A program made the translations under genes and the position numbers. Of a stretch of 64,000 nt of DNA, positions 34,573 to 43,889 are shown in pieces (position 1 is the stretch's first letter; every line of letters begins with the position of its first letter). Source of the stretch: JAFEBO01 sp050730655 (GTDB taxonomy: Bacteria; Planctomycetota; Phycisphaerae; Phycisphaerales; UBA1924); contig JBOHNL010000014.1 of assembly GCA_050730655.1 (NCBI GenBank), positions 248,001 to 312,000 on the forward strand, written 5' to 3'. Under the pieces are notes generated by a model. The model saw only the letters and a list, made by a program, of their open reading frames with translations. It was not told where the DNA came from and did no database searches.

Positions 34573-34677
34573 CGCCGCCAAGAGTAGCTTTGCTGACGCA
34601 ACGGATTTCCGAGCGGCATTCGCAGCGTGAAATGAGCGTCGGCACCGAAAATCGGGTGGTGCTGATGCCGCTCTCGA

Positions 34678-35385
34678 TTAGTTGGCGCCGCCGATTCGCT
34701 TGAGCATCGCTCGCATCGGAAACTTCACGCCTTCGAACATGATCCGCCGGTTGAACTTGGAGACACCCGCTTCGCGTTCGGCGAAAATGATCGGAACTTC
34801 CGCAAAGCGTGCTCCGCACCGATGGAGATTGAATTTCAATTCCATCAGAAACGCATAGCCGTTCGAGGTGATGCGATCGAGGTCGATCCGGCGCAAAATA
34901 TCGGCTCGGTAGCCGACAAGGCCTGTCGTCAGGTCGTGGGCGGGGACGCCGGTAAGAGCCCGCGCGTAGAGGTTGGCGCCAAAGCTCAACGCCTTTCGCC
35001 GAAAGGCCCAGTTCGTGCTTCCGCCTCCCACGATGTAGCGCGAGCCGACGACCACGTCGTACTGCTGAAGCAACTCCAGAATCCGCGGCAGCACTTCGGG
35101 CGCGTGCGAGAGATCGGCATCGAACTGGATCAGGTGATCGTCGAGGTTTTCCCTTAGAACCTTCTGCATGGCGTGCCGGCACGCCGCGCCGTAGCCGGCT
35201 TTGTTTGGGCGAACGATCAGATGCAGGTACGGATCGTTTTGCTGAAGCCGCCGGACCTCGTCGGCCGTGCCATCCGGAGAGCTGTCATCGGCGAACAGGA
35301 TTTGTTCGTTTCCGACAGCCTTTCGCACCCGTGTGACGAGCGGCTCGACATTCGCTTTTTCGTTGTAAGTCGGAATGATCAACAT
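34678..35385 (-). CDS. Polyprenol-phosphate mannosyltransferase-like GT2 glycosyltransferase
   Basis: 235 residues, GT2 fold. IIPTYNEKANVEPLV at the N-terminus, FADDSSPDGTADEV (nucleotide-sugar), QFDADLSHAPEVLPRILE (DxD metal site) and VVGSRYIVGGG then GLVGYRADILRRIDL match dolichyl/polyprenyl-phosphate mannose synthases (DPM1 type). There is no C-terminal membrane domain, as in the soluble DPM1 subtype. It would charge a lipid carrier with a sugar for protein or envelope glycosylation. The sugar is not determined from sequence. Same strand as the permease, 105 bases upstream of it. Confidence 0.88.
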   Translation of the reverse strand: MLIIPTYNEKANVEPLVTRVRKAVGNEQILFADDSSPDGTADEVRRLQQNDPYLHLIVRPNKAGYGAACRHAMQKVLRENLDDHLIQFDADLSHAPEVLPRILELLQQYDVVVGSRYIVGGGSTNWAFRRKALSFGANLYARALTGVPAHDLTTGLVGYRADILRRIDLDRITSNGYAFLMELKFNLHRCGARFAEVPIIFAEREAGVSKFNRRIMFEGVKFPMRAMLKRIGGAN

Positions 35386-35505
35386 AGAAAGTCTGAACAG
35401 GGCGCTCCGCGCCCGGAGAAATGCGATTCATTTCGAGTATACAAGCCGCCCAGATCTCGCCCCAAAAGGCAGGGTCGAAGCACCGGCGCGAAGGAGCTTG
35501 AGCGG

Positions 35506-35534
35506 AAAAAAACGCGGAGGCAAGTGCCTCCGCG
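35506..35534 (-). terminator. Intrinsic terminator of the OmpA-family gene
   Basis: On the minus strand ACGCGGAGGCA, a short loop, TGCCTCCGCGT and a run of about seven T residues, 30 bases after the stop at 35566. Confidence 0.88.
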
Positions 35535-35565
35535 TCGAACGGTTCGAGAAACGCTGCCGATCGGC

Positions 35566-36462
35566 TTACTTATTGATCTCGGGCGCGCGGGCCGGAGGGG
35601 TAGACCGATTCGGGATTGCCGTTGTCGGGCTTGAGTCAGCGGGAACCGACTCATTCATCGTCGTGATGTCCGTCGGGTTCTTCGGGAGCATCAGGTAGAT
35701 TTCCACCCGGCGGTTCTGAGGCGTATTGCCGCTGGAGGAATTCGGCACCAGCGGGCGGAACTCGCCCCAGCCGGCCACTTCCATCTTGCCCGGAACAACG
35801 CCGTCGCTCGCCAGAGCCGCGCGAACGCTGATCGCACGTGCCGCCGAAAGGTGGATGTTGGTGGGGAATCGCTTGGCCGTATTGGCGCTGATGCGCTGGG
35901 CATCGGTATGGCCAACCACGATGACTTCGTACTTCGCTGTCACAGGGTTCTTCAGAATCCCGGCGAGAGCGGCGATCGCCGACTGGGCCGAAGGCTGGAT
36001 CTGATCCGAACCCGACGCAAACGTCAGGTCCGAAGCGAACCGCAGCATGCCGCGGGCATCGTCGTACTTGAGGAGATCGGGGTACTGAGCCGCGAGCTCG
36101 CGGAGCAGAGCATCGGTATCCGCATCGAGCGGCGAAACCGACAGGCCCTTCAAGCGTGCTTCGAGATCTGCGAGCGAGAGGCCCGACTCACGCATGCGGC
36201 GCATGAGTTCGTCGTTCTGAGCCTGCAGCGCGGCGAGGGCAGCTTCGGTCTTGGCGAGCTGCTGCCGGGTCATATCGCGTGCCGCGAGAGCGTCGTCACG
36301 CTCGCGCTGAAGGGTGGCGTTGCGATCGGTCAGACCTCGATTGGTCTCGTAGAGGCGGTCATACTCGCCCTGATTGACGCACCCGCCAAGTCCCGCCGTC
36401 AAGCAGGCAAGGCCGAGAAGCGCCGTAAGAAAACCGCGTTGAATTCCGCTGGAAAGTGACAT
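35566..36462 (-). CDS. OmpA-family peptidoglycan-binding lipoprotein
   Basis: 298 residues. A lipoprotein signal with lipobox LGGC (about residue 28) is followed by a coiled coil (about 35-110, ETNRGLTDRNATLQRERDDAL...), then an OmpA_C domain (about 150-280) containing FASGSDQIQPSAQSAIAALA, VVGHTDAQ and the terminal SGNTPQNRRVEIYL, residues that bind diaminopimelate in peptidoglycan. A Pro/Ser/Thr tail ends the protein. It probably tethers the outer membrane to the cell wall. Followed by a strong terminator at 35506-35534, so it is likely monocistronic. Confidence 0.93.
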   Translation of the reverse strand: MSLSSGIQRGFLTALLGLACLTAGLGGCVNQGEYDRLYETNRGLTDRNATLQRERDDALAARDMTRQQLAKTEAALAALQAQNDELMRRMRESGLSLADLEARLKGLSVSPLDADTDALLRELAAQYPDLLKYDDARGMLRFASDLTFASGSDQIQPSAQSAIAALAGILKNPVTAKYEVIVVGHTDAQRISANTAKRFPTNIHLSAARAISVRAALASDGVVPGKMEVAGWGEFRPLVPNSSSGNTPQNRRVEIYLMLPKNPTDITTMNESVPADSSPTTAIPNRSTPPARAPEINK

Positions 36463-36602
36463 TGCCCATTCGCTCCGTGTAGTTCGCTCGCGACTCCTCG
36501 TCCATCAGACGGGAAGCCAAGCATGTTCCGCGCGATCGTATCCTGACCCGGCCGCACCGGTACCGTGTCGGCCTCTTCTATCGGAATGCACGCATCCTTG
36601 CC

Positions 36603-37961
36603 ATGAATCCGCGACCCCTCCCAAACTCTCTTGTTTCAGGCACTTACCGCCTCGATGCCGCGGGCGCGATCGATGCCTCCGCCAAACCGATTTCCATTGC
36701 CCCCGCGTCGCTCATTCTGGAGGTCGAACCCGGCCGGATTCGTGTTGTCGCGGCGGACGCCCCGGCAGCGATTGACGGGCACCCGGCCGCGGCCAAGGCG
36801 ACGGTCATTTCGATGCCGGATCACCTGCTGACGCCGGCGCTCGTCAATTCCCACACACACCTCGATCTCACCCACATCGGGCCCAAACCCCATTCCAGCT
36901 TTGCGGCCTTTGTCGACCTCGTGCGCTCAGCCCGGCACGTCGATGCGGCCGCGATCCGCGAGTCGCTCCTGCTGGGCGCACGCCTCTCGCGTGCGGGCGG
37001 GGTCGGGGCAGTGGGGGACATTGCCGGAGCCGTCCGGGGCGGGGCGTCGATCGAGCCGTATCTCGCTCTTCGGGATTCGGAGCTGGCTGGGGTGTCCTTC
37101 CTTGAGTTCTTCGCGATGGGCGATTCGGTATCCCGAGCGCTCGCTCGGGTCGATGAGGTGACGGACGCGGCCACGGCGATGCCCGCGTCGAAGATTCGCT
37201 TTGGCTTACAGCCCCACGCGCCATACTCGGTCGCGTGCGTGGGATATCGGCACGCGCTTGCTCGGGCCGCTCGCGACCGACTACCGATCGCGACGCATCT
37301 TGCGGAATCGACAGAGGAGCATGCATTCATTTCTGAGGCGCGAGGGCCGCAGCGGTCGCTGCTGGAGGGGCTCGGACTTTGGAATGATTCGCTGCTCGCT
37401 GAATATGGATTGGGAAAGACCCCCGTCGCGCATCTCGCCGGCGCGCTTCGGGAGCGATCGACGCCGATTCTGCTCGTGCATCTCAACGATTTGTCCGACG
37501 CAGACGTCGAGTTGCTGGCCGAGTTGAACACGCACGTTCCGATTCACGTCGCGTATTGCCCGCGCGCGTCCGAGTTCTTTGGAGCGCCGATGACCTTCGG
37601 GCCGCACCGATATCGCGAACTGATTGCCGCCGGAATCAATGTCTGCCTCGGAACCGATTCGATTGTCAATCTTCCCGAGTCGGATGCGGCCGGCGCACAT
37701 GCGCGAATTTCGCCGGTTGACGACGCGAGACTTCTGGCCCGAAGAGACAACACCGACGCGGCGTTGCTGTTGAACATGATGACCGCCGGCGGAGCAGTTG
37801 CGTTGGGTCTCGACGCGAATGCCTTTTCGCTCGCTCCGGGCTCGAACGTCGGCGGCGTCTGTACCTGGAAGATTCCCGCGGACGTTGGGCCGCGAGCCAC
37901 GTCTGGCGAACTTTGGAAACGCGTTCTGGCGTCGGAAATACTGCCGACTCGCCTGATCTAG
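36603..37961 (+). CDS. Amidohydrolase of the TRZ/ATZ and SAH-deaminase type
   Basis: 452 residues, metal-dependent hydrolase fold. Metal-binding blocks occur in order: VNSHTHLDLTH (HxH, about 81-91), LQPHAPYSVA (about 201-210), ATHLAESTEEHAF (HLxE, about 240-252), and LGTDS (about 351-355, catalytic Asp). These match chlorohydrolase, SAH/MTA deaminase and aminodeoxyfutalosine deaminase (menaquinone pathway) families. The substrate is not decidable; the last would fit an organism that uses menaquinone with ACIII, but this is only a suggestion. No Shine-Dalgarno is evident before the ATG. It lies 101 bases upstream of the resB gene. Confidence 0.83.
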   Translation: MNPRPLPNSLVSGTYRLDAAGAIDASAKPISIAPASLILEVEPGRIRVVAADAPAAIDGHPAAAKATVISMPDHLLTPALVNSHTHLDLTHIGPKPHSSFAAFVDLVRSARHVDAAAIRESLLLGARLSRAGGVGAVGDIAGAVRGGASIEPYLALRDSELAGVSFLEFFAMGDSVSRALARVDEVTDAATAMPASKIRFGLQPHAPYSVACVGYRHALARAARDRLPIATHLAESTEEHAFISEARGPQRSLLEGLGLWNDSLLAEYGLGKTPVAHLAGALRERSTPILLVHLNDLSDADVELLAELNTHVPIHVAYCPRASEFFGAPMTFGPHRYRELIAAGINVCLGTDSIVNLPESDAAGAHARISPVDDARLLARRDNTDAALLLNMMTAGGAVALGLDANAFSLAPGSNVGGVCTWKIPADVGPRATSGELWKRVLASEILPTRLI

Positions 37962-38062
37962 TGCCCGGAAATCGCGTCGAATTCCATCTCAAAATCGCAC
38001 TATCCGAGGCCCGCAAACCTAAACTTGGAAGCCGCCTCCGCAAGCCGCGGCAAAGGGCCTCC

Positions 38063-40729
38063 ATGAGCGCGAAATGGCGTCGAAGTCTCGCATGGGATGA
38101 CAGGTTTTTTCCCCGCTGGGCTTGGCCCTTCAAGGCGATTCTCCGCGCGTTCTCGTCGGTGCCGCTGGCGATTTTCTTTCTGCTCCTTGTTGCGTCGTAC
38201 GGCATTCTCGCGAGTGTCCCGGTGGGCGTCATCGTCCTTGGGCTGACGCAGTTGTTTTACGGTGTGACGCTTGTCGCGGTCGTTGCGATTGCCGCGGCGA
38301 TTCTCATCGTTCCTGCGCGTTTGATCATCTCGAATCCGGCAGCACGCTTCTTTGTGACGATGGTCGCGTTGCTTGTCGCGATCGGGCTTGGCGCGCTCGC
38401 GTGGATGCGGTTCCTCTGGCCTGTGCTTCACTACGACTCGGTGACGCATACGGGCGTGCGCTTCTTTGCATCGTTCATCGAAGCAAATCAGGCGACCATG
38501 CTCCGGCGTTTGCCCGGGATGGAGATGTCGGAGCTCGAGTTTTACGGCTGGTGGCCTCTGCGCGTGATCCTCGTCCTGTTCATTTTGAACATGGTCGTCG
38601 CGACGCTGCGGCGGATCGAATTCAATTTCAAGAACATCGGCGTGCTCACCGTGCACACCGGGATCGTGCTGATCGGGCTTGGGAGCATCTATTACAACGG
38701 CCTGAAACGCGAAGGCGACACACTCCTGCTCGCCGGTCAGATGATCCCGACTGAGCCGGGGAAATTGCAGCCGGCGCAGCCCGGCCCGGCGGTCAACGCG
38801 TTTTACGATTCAACGCGTGTAGCTCTGTACGTTCAGCAGATGAAGCAGTGGGGCGGCAACGGGTTTGAGCAGCGACCGATCGCGGGCGTTCCCCGCTACA
38901 ACGATTACAACTTATCCGCCTTTGGCGGCGATTCGATTCTCGAGAGTTCCGGGCGCAAGCGGTCGTGGGAAACAAAGCCCTCGCTCGCCGCGCTCGATAT
39001 CGCAGTTGCCGATTCGCCTCTCGATCTGGTCGACCCGGATATCAAGTTTCGCGTCGTCGGATATGCGTCGTATGCGGAGACAACCGAAGACTGGCGCAAG
39101 GTCGACGCCGCGGCGATCACCGGCTTTCGTGAGGGATTTCGCTTCAATCCGCTGCGTTCGGTTTTTCTGTTGAGTGAGTTGCCCGACGAGACTGGAAAGA
39201 AAAACGACAAGCCGGTCTTCTCCTTCAATTTCCTGCCGAATCTTCCGGCGCGAAGGGTCGCCGTCAACGACGTGCTCGGTCTTGAGTTCACCCTGGGGCC
39301 GGATTCTGGCATGAGCGACCAGCGCTGGCGTGACCTTTCCGTGCAGCTGCCGATTGATACCGACCATGCACTGATCGTCGAAGTTCCCTCGGCAAAACCG
39401 GGCGATGCGCCTCTTCGCAAGGTTGTGCCCGTCGAGGTCGGAACGCAATTCACGGTCGGTGGTTACAAGCTCACGGTCGAACAACTGACACCCGAGCCGC
39501 CGTTTCCGATCGTGACCGAATCGCACAAGGGAGCAACGAGCAGCGTGGCAATTGTGAAAGTGCAGCCACCAGAGGGCGACGGCTACACGCGATACGTCTA
39601 TCACCGCTTTGCGGAACTCAATCAGGACATCCTGAATACACCGAAGCCCGACGGGCGCATGAACCGGCGCGACGCAGACCCGGCGATCCGCATCGCGTAC
39701 ATCGACTGCGCGATCGCACAGGTCTATTTCGATGAGCGGCCCGGCGAGAACAACTCGGTTAAGACGCGTGCGATCATCCGGCAACACGGCGGCATGGTCC
39801 GCGTCGTCGATGAGCTTCCTGCCTCAGGCCTGTTGTCCGAATTCTTTCCGAAACTCAGCTTGAAGATCGATCAGCGCTGGGCGCACGCAGAACGTGTCGA
39901 TCGGCCGGCACCGGTCGCAGAAGACGAACGCGATAAGCGCCAGATCGGTACGCACGAGAAGGCACTGCTCGCGGTTGAAGTGAGTCTCGCACCAAAGACG
40001 AGTGGTGGAGCATCCACCGCCAAGCCGTGGTCCACGATTGTCTGGCTGCCGTTCCAGAAGTACCTGGGAATGCAGAAGGATGTGAACAAGCGGGTCGATC
40101 TCCCGGACGGGCGTCAGATCGAGCTCTCGTTCAGCCGCCTTCGCCACGTCTTCAAGGACTTTGCCGTTCGTCTCGTCGATTTCAAGATGATCGCGTACGA
40201 CCATCGCGGCGCGCCGCGCGATTTCGAATCGGTCGTGCGGGTGGAACCCGCTGGTTCGGAATCCCCGGCATTTGTTCCGTTCACACACGCCTGCAGCCTG
40301 AATGAGCCCTTGACCGCGCCATTTCTCTGGAGCGATTCGCGTCCGTGGGTGGCGAATGCCGCGCTGCGGATTTCGAGCGGTCTGAATCCAAACCAGTTCA
40401 AGATGAGCCAGGCGGCATGGGACCAGGAAGGTTGGCGCGAGTCGCAGAAGTTGGCCGACGCGGGGATGATCGCAGCGCCGCGGGCCCGGTTCACAATTCT
40501 GCAGGTCGGCAACAACCCGGGAATCCACATCATCGCTCTCGGCGGCATTCTGATGGCCTTGGGCATTCCCTGGGCGTTTTATCTGAAGCCGTGGCTGGTC
40601 CGGCGCGAGAAGCGCAAGATCCAGGAACTCGTTGCCAAGGGCGAATATCACCCGCCCGGCCGCAAGCCGGGGCCCACCATTGTCGTTGTACGCAGGCAGC
40701 CCGCGCCTGCAGAACCCGTTGCTCCCTAG
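38063..40729 (+). CDS. resB: ResB/Ccs1-type cytochrome c biogenesis protein
   Basis: 888 residues. Several membrane helices fill the first 220 residues (about 30-52, 55-78, 85-107, 165-185, 200-220), a periplasmic region of about 600 residues follows, and one helix lies near the C-terminus (about 820-845). IEFNFKNIGVLTVHTGIVLIGLGSIYYNG (cited in parts) is the ResB-like core. ResB and CcsA form the System II heme-delivery and ligation complex. The ATG at 38063 was chosen, inside a longer open frame that overlaps the amidohydrolase. The ccsA gene begins 18 bases downstream. System II fits the need to mature the pentaheme and monoheme cytochromes of the act operon. Confidence 0.88.
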   Translation: MSAKWRRSLAWDDRFFPRWAWPFKAILRAFSSVPLAIFFLLLVASYGILASVPVGVIVLGLTQLFYGVTLVAVVAIAAAILIVPARLIISNPAARFFVTMVALLVAIGLGALAWMRFLWPVLHYDSVTHTGVRFFASFIEANQATMLRRLPGMEMSELEFYGWWPLRVILVLFILNMVVATLRRIEFNFKNIGVLTVHTGIVLIGLGSIYYNGLKREGDTLLLAGQMIPTEPGKLQPAQPGPAVNAFYDSTRVALYVQQMKQWGGNGFEQRPIAGVPRYNDYNLSAFGGDSILESSGRKRSWETKPSLAALDIAVADSPLDLVDPDIKFRVVGYASYAETTEDWRKVDAAAITGFREGFRFNPLRSVFLLSELPDETGKKNDKPVFSFNFLPNLPARRVAVNDVLGLEFTLGPDSGMSDQRWRDLSVQLPIDTDHALIVEVPSAKPGDAPLRKVVPVEVGTQFTVGGYKLTVEQLTPEPPFPIVTESHKGATSSVAIVKVQPPEGDGYTRYVYHRFAELNQDILNTPKPDGRMNRRDADPAIRIAYIDCAIAQVYFDERPGENNSVKTRAIIRQHGGMVRVVDELPASGLLSEFFPKLSLKIDQRWAHAERVDRPAPVAEDERDKRQIGTHEKALLAVEVSLAPKTSGGASTAKPWSTIVWLPFQKYLGMQKDVNKRVDLPDGRQIELSFSRLRHVFKDFAVRLVDFKMIAYDHRGAPRDFESVVRVEPAGSESPAFVPFTHACSLNEPLTAPFLWSDSRPWVANAALRISSGLNPNQFKMSQAAWDQEGWRESQKLADAGMIAAPRARFTILQVGNNPGIHIIALGGILMALGIPWAFYLKPWLVRREKRKIQELVAKGEYHPPGRKPGPTIVVVRRQPAPAEPVAP

Positions 40730-40747
40730 AACGGCAAGAGGTCTTCC

Positions 40748-42580
40748 ATGACTCGATCCAACCTGTCTTACCTGTGTCTCATCTGCTGCTCTGCCGCTCT
40801 GCTGCTCTGCCTTGCATTTCCGGCCTCGGCGCAGACCGCACCCGATGGCAACGCGCACCCGGTAGCCGAACCCATCGCGCGCGAATCGGCCGAACTTCCG
40901 AGTGCATTTGGTGAAGCGCAGCCGATCGGGCACTCGCCTTCGACCGCAGAGAAGTACGCCTTTGCGTCGCAGCTAAACCTTGAGCCGCTGCGTTCGCTCG
41001 CGGTCTGGCACGATGGGCGCGTCAAGATTCTGGACACGCTGGCGCGCGAGACCGTGCTCAAGCTGACGGGTAAGCGAAACTACTTTGATGTTGTTCCAAC
41101 TGATAGCGCGAAGGTCGATGTCTCGGGCCTTCCCGGCGGCGCGGGAAAAAAGCTCTCGTACGACCCGCTTTTCACGCTGCTCGATCTCGTGATCGATCCC
41201 GCGTACTACTACGACCGGCCATTGCTCGCGGTTGACTATCGGCCGCTGCGACGCGTCTTCCTTGAAACCGCGTTTCCCAAAGACAAAGAAGTTACCGAGC
41301 GCTGGCTGAAGCTTCAACGCATCAGTCCCAGGATGGTGAACGATTCTGGCAAGAAGATCGCCGAGGAATACTTCGGTGAAGCGCCGTATCGCGAAGCGCT
41401 CTCGAAGCTCGATCAGCAATTAGAAGTGTGGCGATTGAGCAAGGCGAACATGATGCTCGTCGCGCCCGAGACGGCCGAGAAATCATGGCTGCATCTGTCG
41501 CAGTTGCCGGAAACCAATCCGGTGCGTGCCGCGGCGATGCAGCTCGGTGAAGCGTGGCGAAGCCGCGACGTCGCCAAGACCAACGCCGCGATCGCGTCGC
41601 TGGCGGCCCAGCTTCCGGCGATCAATTCGCCCCAATACCCAACGTCGCGCCGCTCGCTCGAACTCGCATACAACCGCTCCAGCGCTTTTGAGTGGGGCAT
41701 GTGGGCGTACTTCTTCACGTTCCTTGCCCTCGTGCTCGGGTTTGGAACGGGCCGACGCTGGCTGCTCAACGTCGGCGTGGGCATGCTGGTCATCGCGATC
41801 GGCTTCCACGCGTTCGGCTTTGTGACGCGGTGTCTGATCGCCGAACGCTTCGCGATTCAGAATCAGTTTGAATCGATGACCGGTCTCTCGCTCTTCGCGG
41901 CTCTGGTCGGCTTTGTGATCCTGATCCTGAAGCGCCAATACCTCTTCGGGGCTGCCGCGGCAGGCGTCGGATTTCTTGTGCTGATTACCGCGACGCAGAC
42001 GGCCATTCCGGGCCAATCGATCGAGCGCGAAGCGGCCATCCTCAACACCAGCATTCTGCTGAAGTACCACGTCACAACGGTGCTCGTAAGCTACGGCTTG
42101 ATCTCGCTTGGCTTCATTATCAGTACGTTTTATCTCGTGACGCATTATGCCGCGAAGTTCCGCGCAACTTCAGGGGCAACCGTCGTTGCGCAGGTCGCGC
42201 TCGGTTCGGCAACTGGACCAACCGTGACCATGTCCGAGCCAACTCCCGAGTTCTCACCGGCGCGGCAGAAAACGCTCGACGAACTCGACACGGCCCAGAT
42301 GACCGTGCTCCAACTCGCGTTCTGGACGCTGGGCGTCGGAATCCTGCTCGGCGCGTGGTGGGCGGATCACTCCTGGGGGCGATGGTGGGCCTTTGACCCG
42401 AAGGAAACCTGGGCGCTCATCACGTGGATCGTGTACCTCATCGTGATCCACATGCGGTTTACGACCGGCAAGAACAAGGCGCTCGTCACGGCGTGGCTGA
42501 GCGTCATCGGGTTCTTCGTCATGCTGTGGACGTACTTCGGCGTGAATCTGCTCTTGCCCGGTCTCCACGCGTACGCGTAA
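40748..42580 (+). CDS. ccsA: CcsA/ResC-type cytochrome c biogenesis protein
   Basis: 610 residues. A signal-like N-terminus and a soluble region of about 290 residues precede about eight membrane helices (from about 315). The heme-handling WWD motif is clear: WADHSWGRWWAFDPKETWALI (shown in two overlapping parts WADHSWGRWW and FDPKETWALI) near residue 537-557, with conserved His residues in HVTTVLVSYGL and VIHMRF. CcsA presents heme to apocytochrome c in the periplasm with ResB. Long N-terminal extensions before the membrane core are seen in some CcsA proteins. Co-transcribed with resB. No other System II gene was found here. Confidence 0.9.
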   Translation: MTRSNLSYLCLICCSAALLLCLAFPASAQTAPDGNAHPVAEPIARESAELPSAFGEAQPIGHSPSTAEKYAFASQLNLEPLRSLAVWHDGRVKILDTLARETVLKLTGKRNYFDVVPTDSAKVDVSGLPGGAGKKLSYDPLFTLLDLVIDPAYYYDRPLLAVDYRPLRRVFLETAFPKDKEVTERWLKLQRISPRMVNDSGKKIAEEYFGEAPYREALSKLDQQLEVWRLSKANMMLVAPETAEKSWLHLSQLPETNPVRAAAMQLGEAWRSRDVAKTNAAIASLAAQLPAINSPQYPTSRRSLELAYNRSSAFEWGMWAYFFTFLALVLGFGTGRRWLLNVGVGMLVIAIGFHAFGFVTRCLIAERFAIQNQFESMTGLSLFAALVGFVILILKRQYLFGAAAAGVGFLVLITATQTAIPGQSIEREAAILNTSILLKYHVTTVLVSYGLISLGFIISTFYLVTHYAAKFRATSGATVVAQVALGSATGPTVTMSEPTPEFSPARQKTLDELDTAQMTVLQLAFWTLGVGILLGAWWADHSWGRWWAFDPKETWALITWIVYLIVIHMRFTTGKNKALVTAWLSVIGFFVMLWTYFGVNLLLPGLHAYA

Positions 42581-42607
42581 ACCATTCGCTGAAACCAATT
42601 CCCAAAC

Positions 42608-43264
42608 GTGCCACGACTCACACGAACTTTCTTCGCGCGCGGGTCGGCCGAATTGGCGCCAGCGCTCATCGGCACGCGCCTGGTGCGCCGGCTTGATGAC
42701 GGCACAAAGCTGTCTGGAATCATCGTCGAGGTCGAGGCGTACATCGGTCCGAAGGACCGCGCGAGCCACGCCTTCAACGGACGGCGAACGCCCCGAAACG
42801 AAGTCATGTATGGACAGCCCGGTACCTCGTACGTCTACTTCACCTACGGCATGCACTTCTGCGTGAACGTAGTGTGTGCGACGGTCGGCGTGCCGCAGGC
42901 GGTGTTGATTCGCGCGCTCGAGCCGGATGCTGACTCCATCGAGGTCATGCGACGCAACCGTCACATCGAGCCAGTGCGGCTGCTGTGTTCCGGCCCCGGC
43001 CGGCTCTGTCAGGCCCTGCAGATTGACCGCTCGCAAAACGGCGTGGATCTCTGCAAGAGCCGCCAACTTTGGCTCGAATCAGTGAAAGCACCGGCGCGGG
43101 CGGTCGTCCGCTCAAGACGCATCGGAATCGACTCGGCGGGTTCGTGGGTAAAGCGGCTGCTGCGCTGGTCGGACAGGGCAAGCCCGCACGTCAGCAAGCC
43201 CGTGAACGGTAAACGTTCGGTCCGCGCTCGCATAAAGGGATCAAAGAATCGCAAGCCGACGTAG
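42608..43264 (+). CDS. DNA-3-methyladenine glycosylase, AAG/MPG family
   Basis: 218 residues. Excises alkylated purines in base excision repair. Family blocks: FFARGSAELAPALIGTRLVR, the catalytic region VEVEAYIGPKDRASHAFNGRRTPRNEVMYGQPG (about 38-70; Glu of VEAY activates water), SYVYFTYGMHFCVNVV and LLCSGPGRLCQALQI. Start is a GTG at 42608, 27 bases after ccsA. The C-terminus has a basic tail ending KGSKNRKPT. It is not a helix-hairpin-helix glycosylase. Nothing links it functionally with ccsA. Confidence 0.93.
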   Translation: MPRLTRTFFARGSAELAPALIGTRLVRRLDDGTKLSGIIVEVEAYIGPKDRASHAFNGRRTPRNEVMYGQPGTSYVYFTYGMHFCVNVVCATVGVPQAVLIRALEPDADSIEVMRRNRHIEPVRLLCSGPGRLCQALQIDRSQNGVDLCKSRQLWLESVKAPARAVVRSRRIGIDSAGSWVKRLLRWSDRASPHVSKPVNGKRSVRARIKGSKNRKPT

Positions 43265-43290
43265 AGTTTGCCGAATCAAAGGGGTGGAGG

Positions 43291-43836
43291 GTGCGATCCA
43301 AGCACCGCTCCGTCGTTCGCCCTCTCGGGAGTGTCCAATTGTCCGAGCACTCGCCACAACCTCCGAACTCCTCCAATCCGAACAAGAAGGCCGGCCACCA
43401 CATCGGCAAGCAGGTCGATCCCGACGGCGGGCTCGCGCCGATCAAGGTCGATTGGACTCTCCTGAAGAGCCTCGCGCCGTATCCGCCCGAAGCGTTCCAC
43501 TTCGTGAGCGAGGGGCTCTCGCACACGGTGCAGTCGATCCACGGCCATCGAGATGATTCAAAGGAACTTGCGCCGACCGACGAGAACCGGCACATTAACG
43601 GCCGCCAGCTTTGCCTCGGTCTTCGCAACTACGCCCTGCAGCGGTACGGCCTGCTCGCCCGAACGGTGCTTCACCGCTGGAACATCAAGGGCACCGAAGA
43701 CTTCGGGAAGATTGTCTTCGCGATGGTCGATGCGGGCCTGATGCGCAAGACCGATGAAGACACGCCGGAAGATTTCCAGGAGGTCTTCGACTTCCACGAG
43801 GCGTTCCGCGCGGTGCACGAAGTCGGCCGCGATTAA
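43291..43836 (+). CDS. Minf_1886 family protein, function unknown
   Basis: Up to 181 residues. The conserved core starts near residue 50: LAPYPPEAFHFVSEGLSHTVQ, RHINGRQLCLGLRNYALQRYGLLARTVLHRWNIKGTEDFGKIVFAMVDAGLMRKT (seen in segments), and DFHEAFRAVHEVG. These match the Minf_1886 family, present in Verrucomicrobia and Planctomycetota, for which no function is established. The first 48 residues are Ser/Pro/Lys-rich and may be untranslated; the GTG at 43291 is directly after a purine-rich stretch with too little spacing, so the true start is uncertain (a TTG at 43339 is possible). Confidence 0.8.
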   Translation: MRSKHRSVVRPLGSVQLSEHSPQPPNSSNPNKKAGHHIGKQVDPDGGLAPIKVDWTLLKSLAPYPPEAFHFVSEGLSHTVQSIHGHRDDSKELAPTDENRHINGRQLCLGLRNYALQRYGLLARTVLHRWNIKGTEDFGKIVFAMVDAGLMRKTDEDTPEDFQEVFDFHEAFRAVHEVGRD

Positions 43837-43889
43837 GCCCTTGCGAAGCGCGTCGCGCTTTCCACCTCGAATTCCGCTAGTCTTTGCCC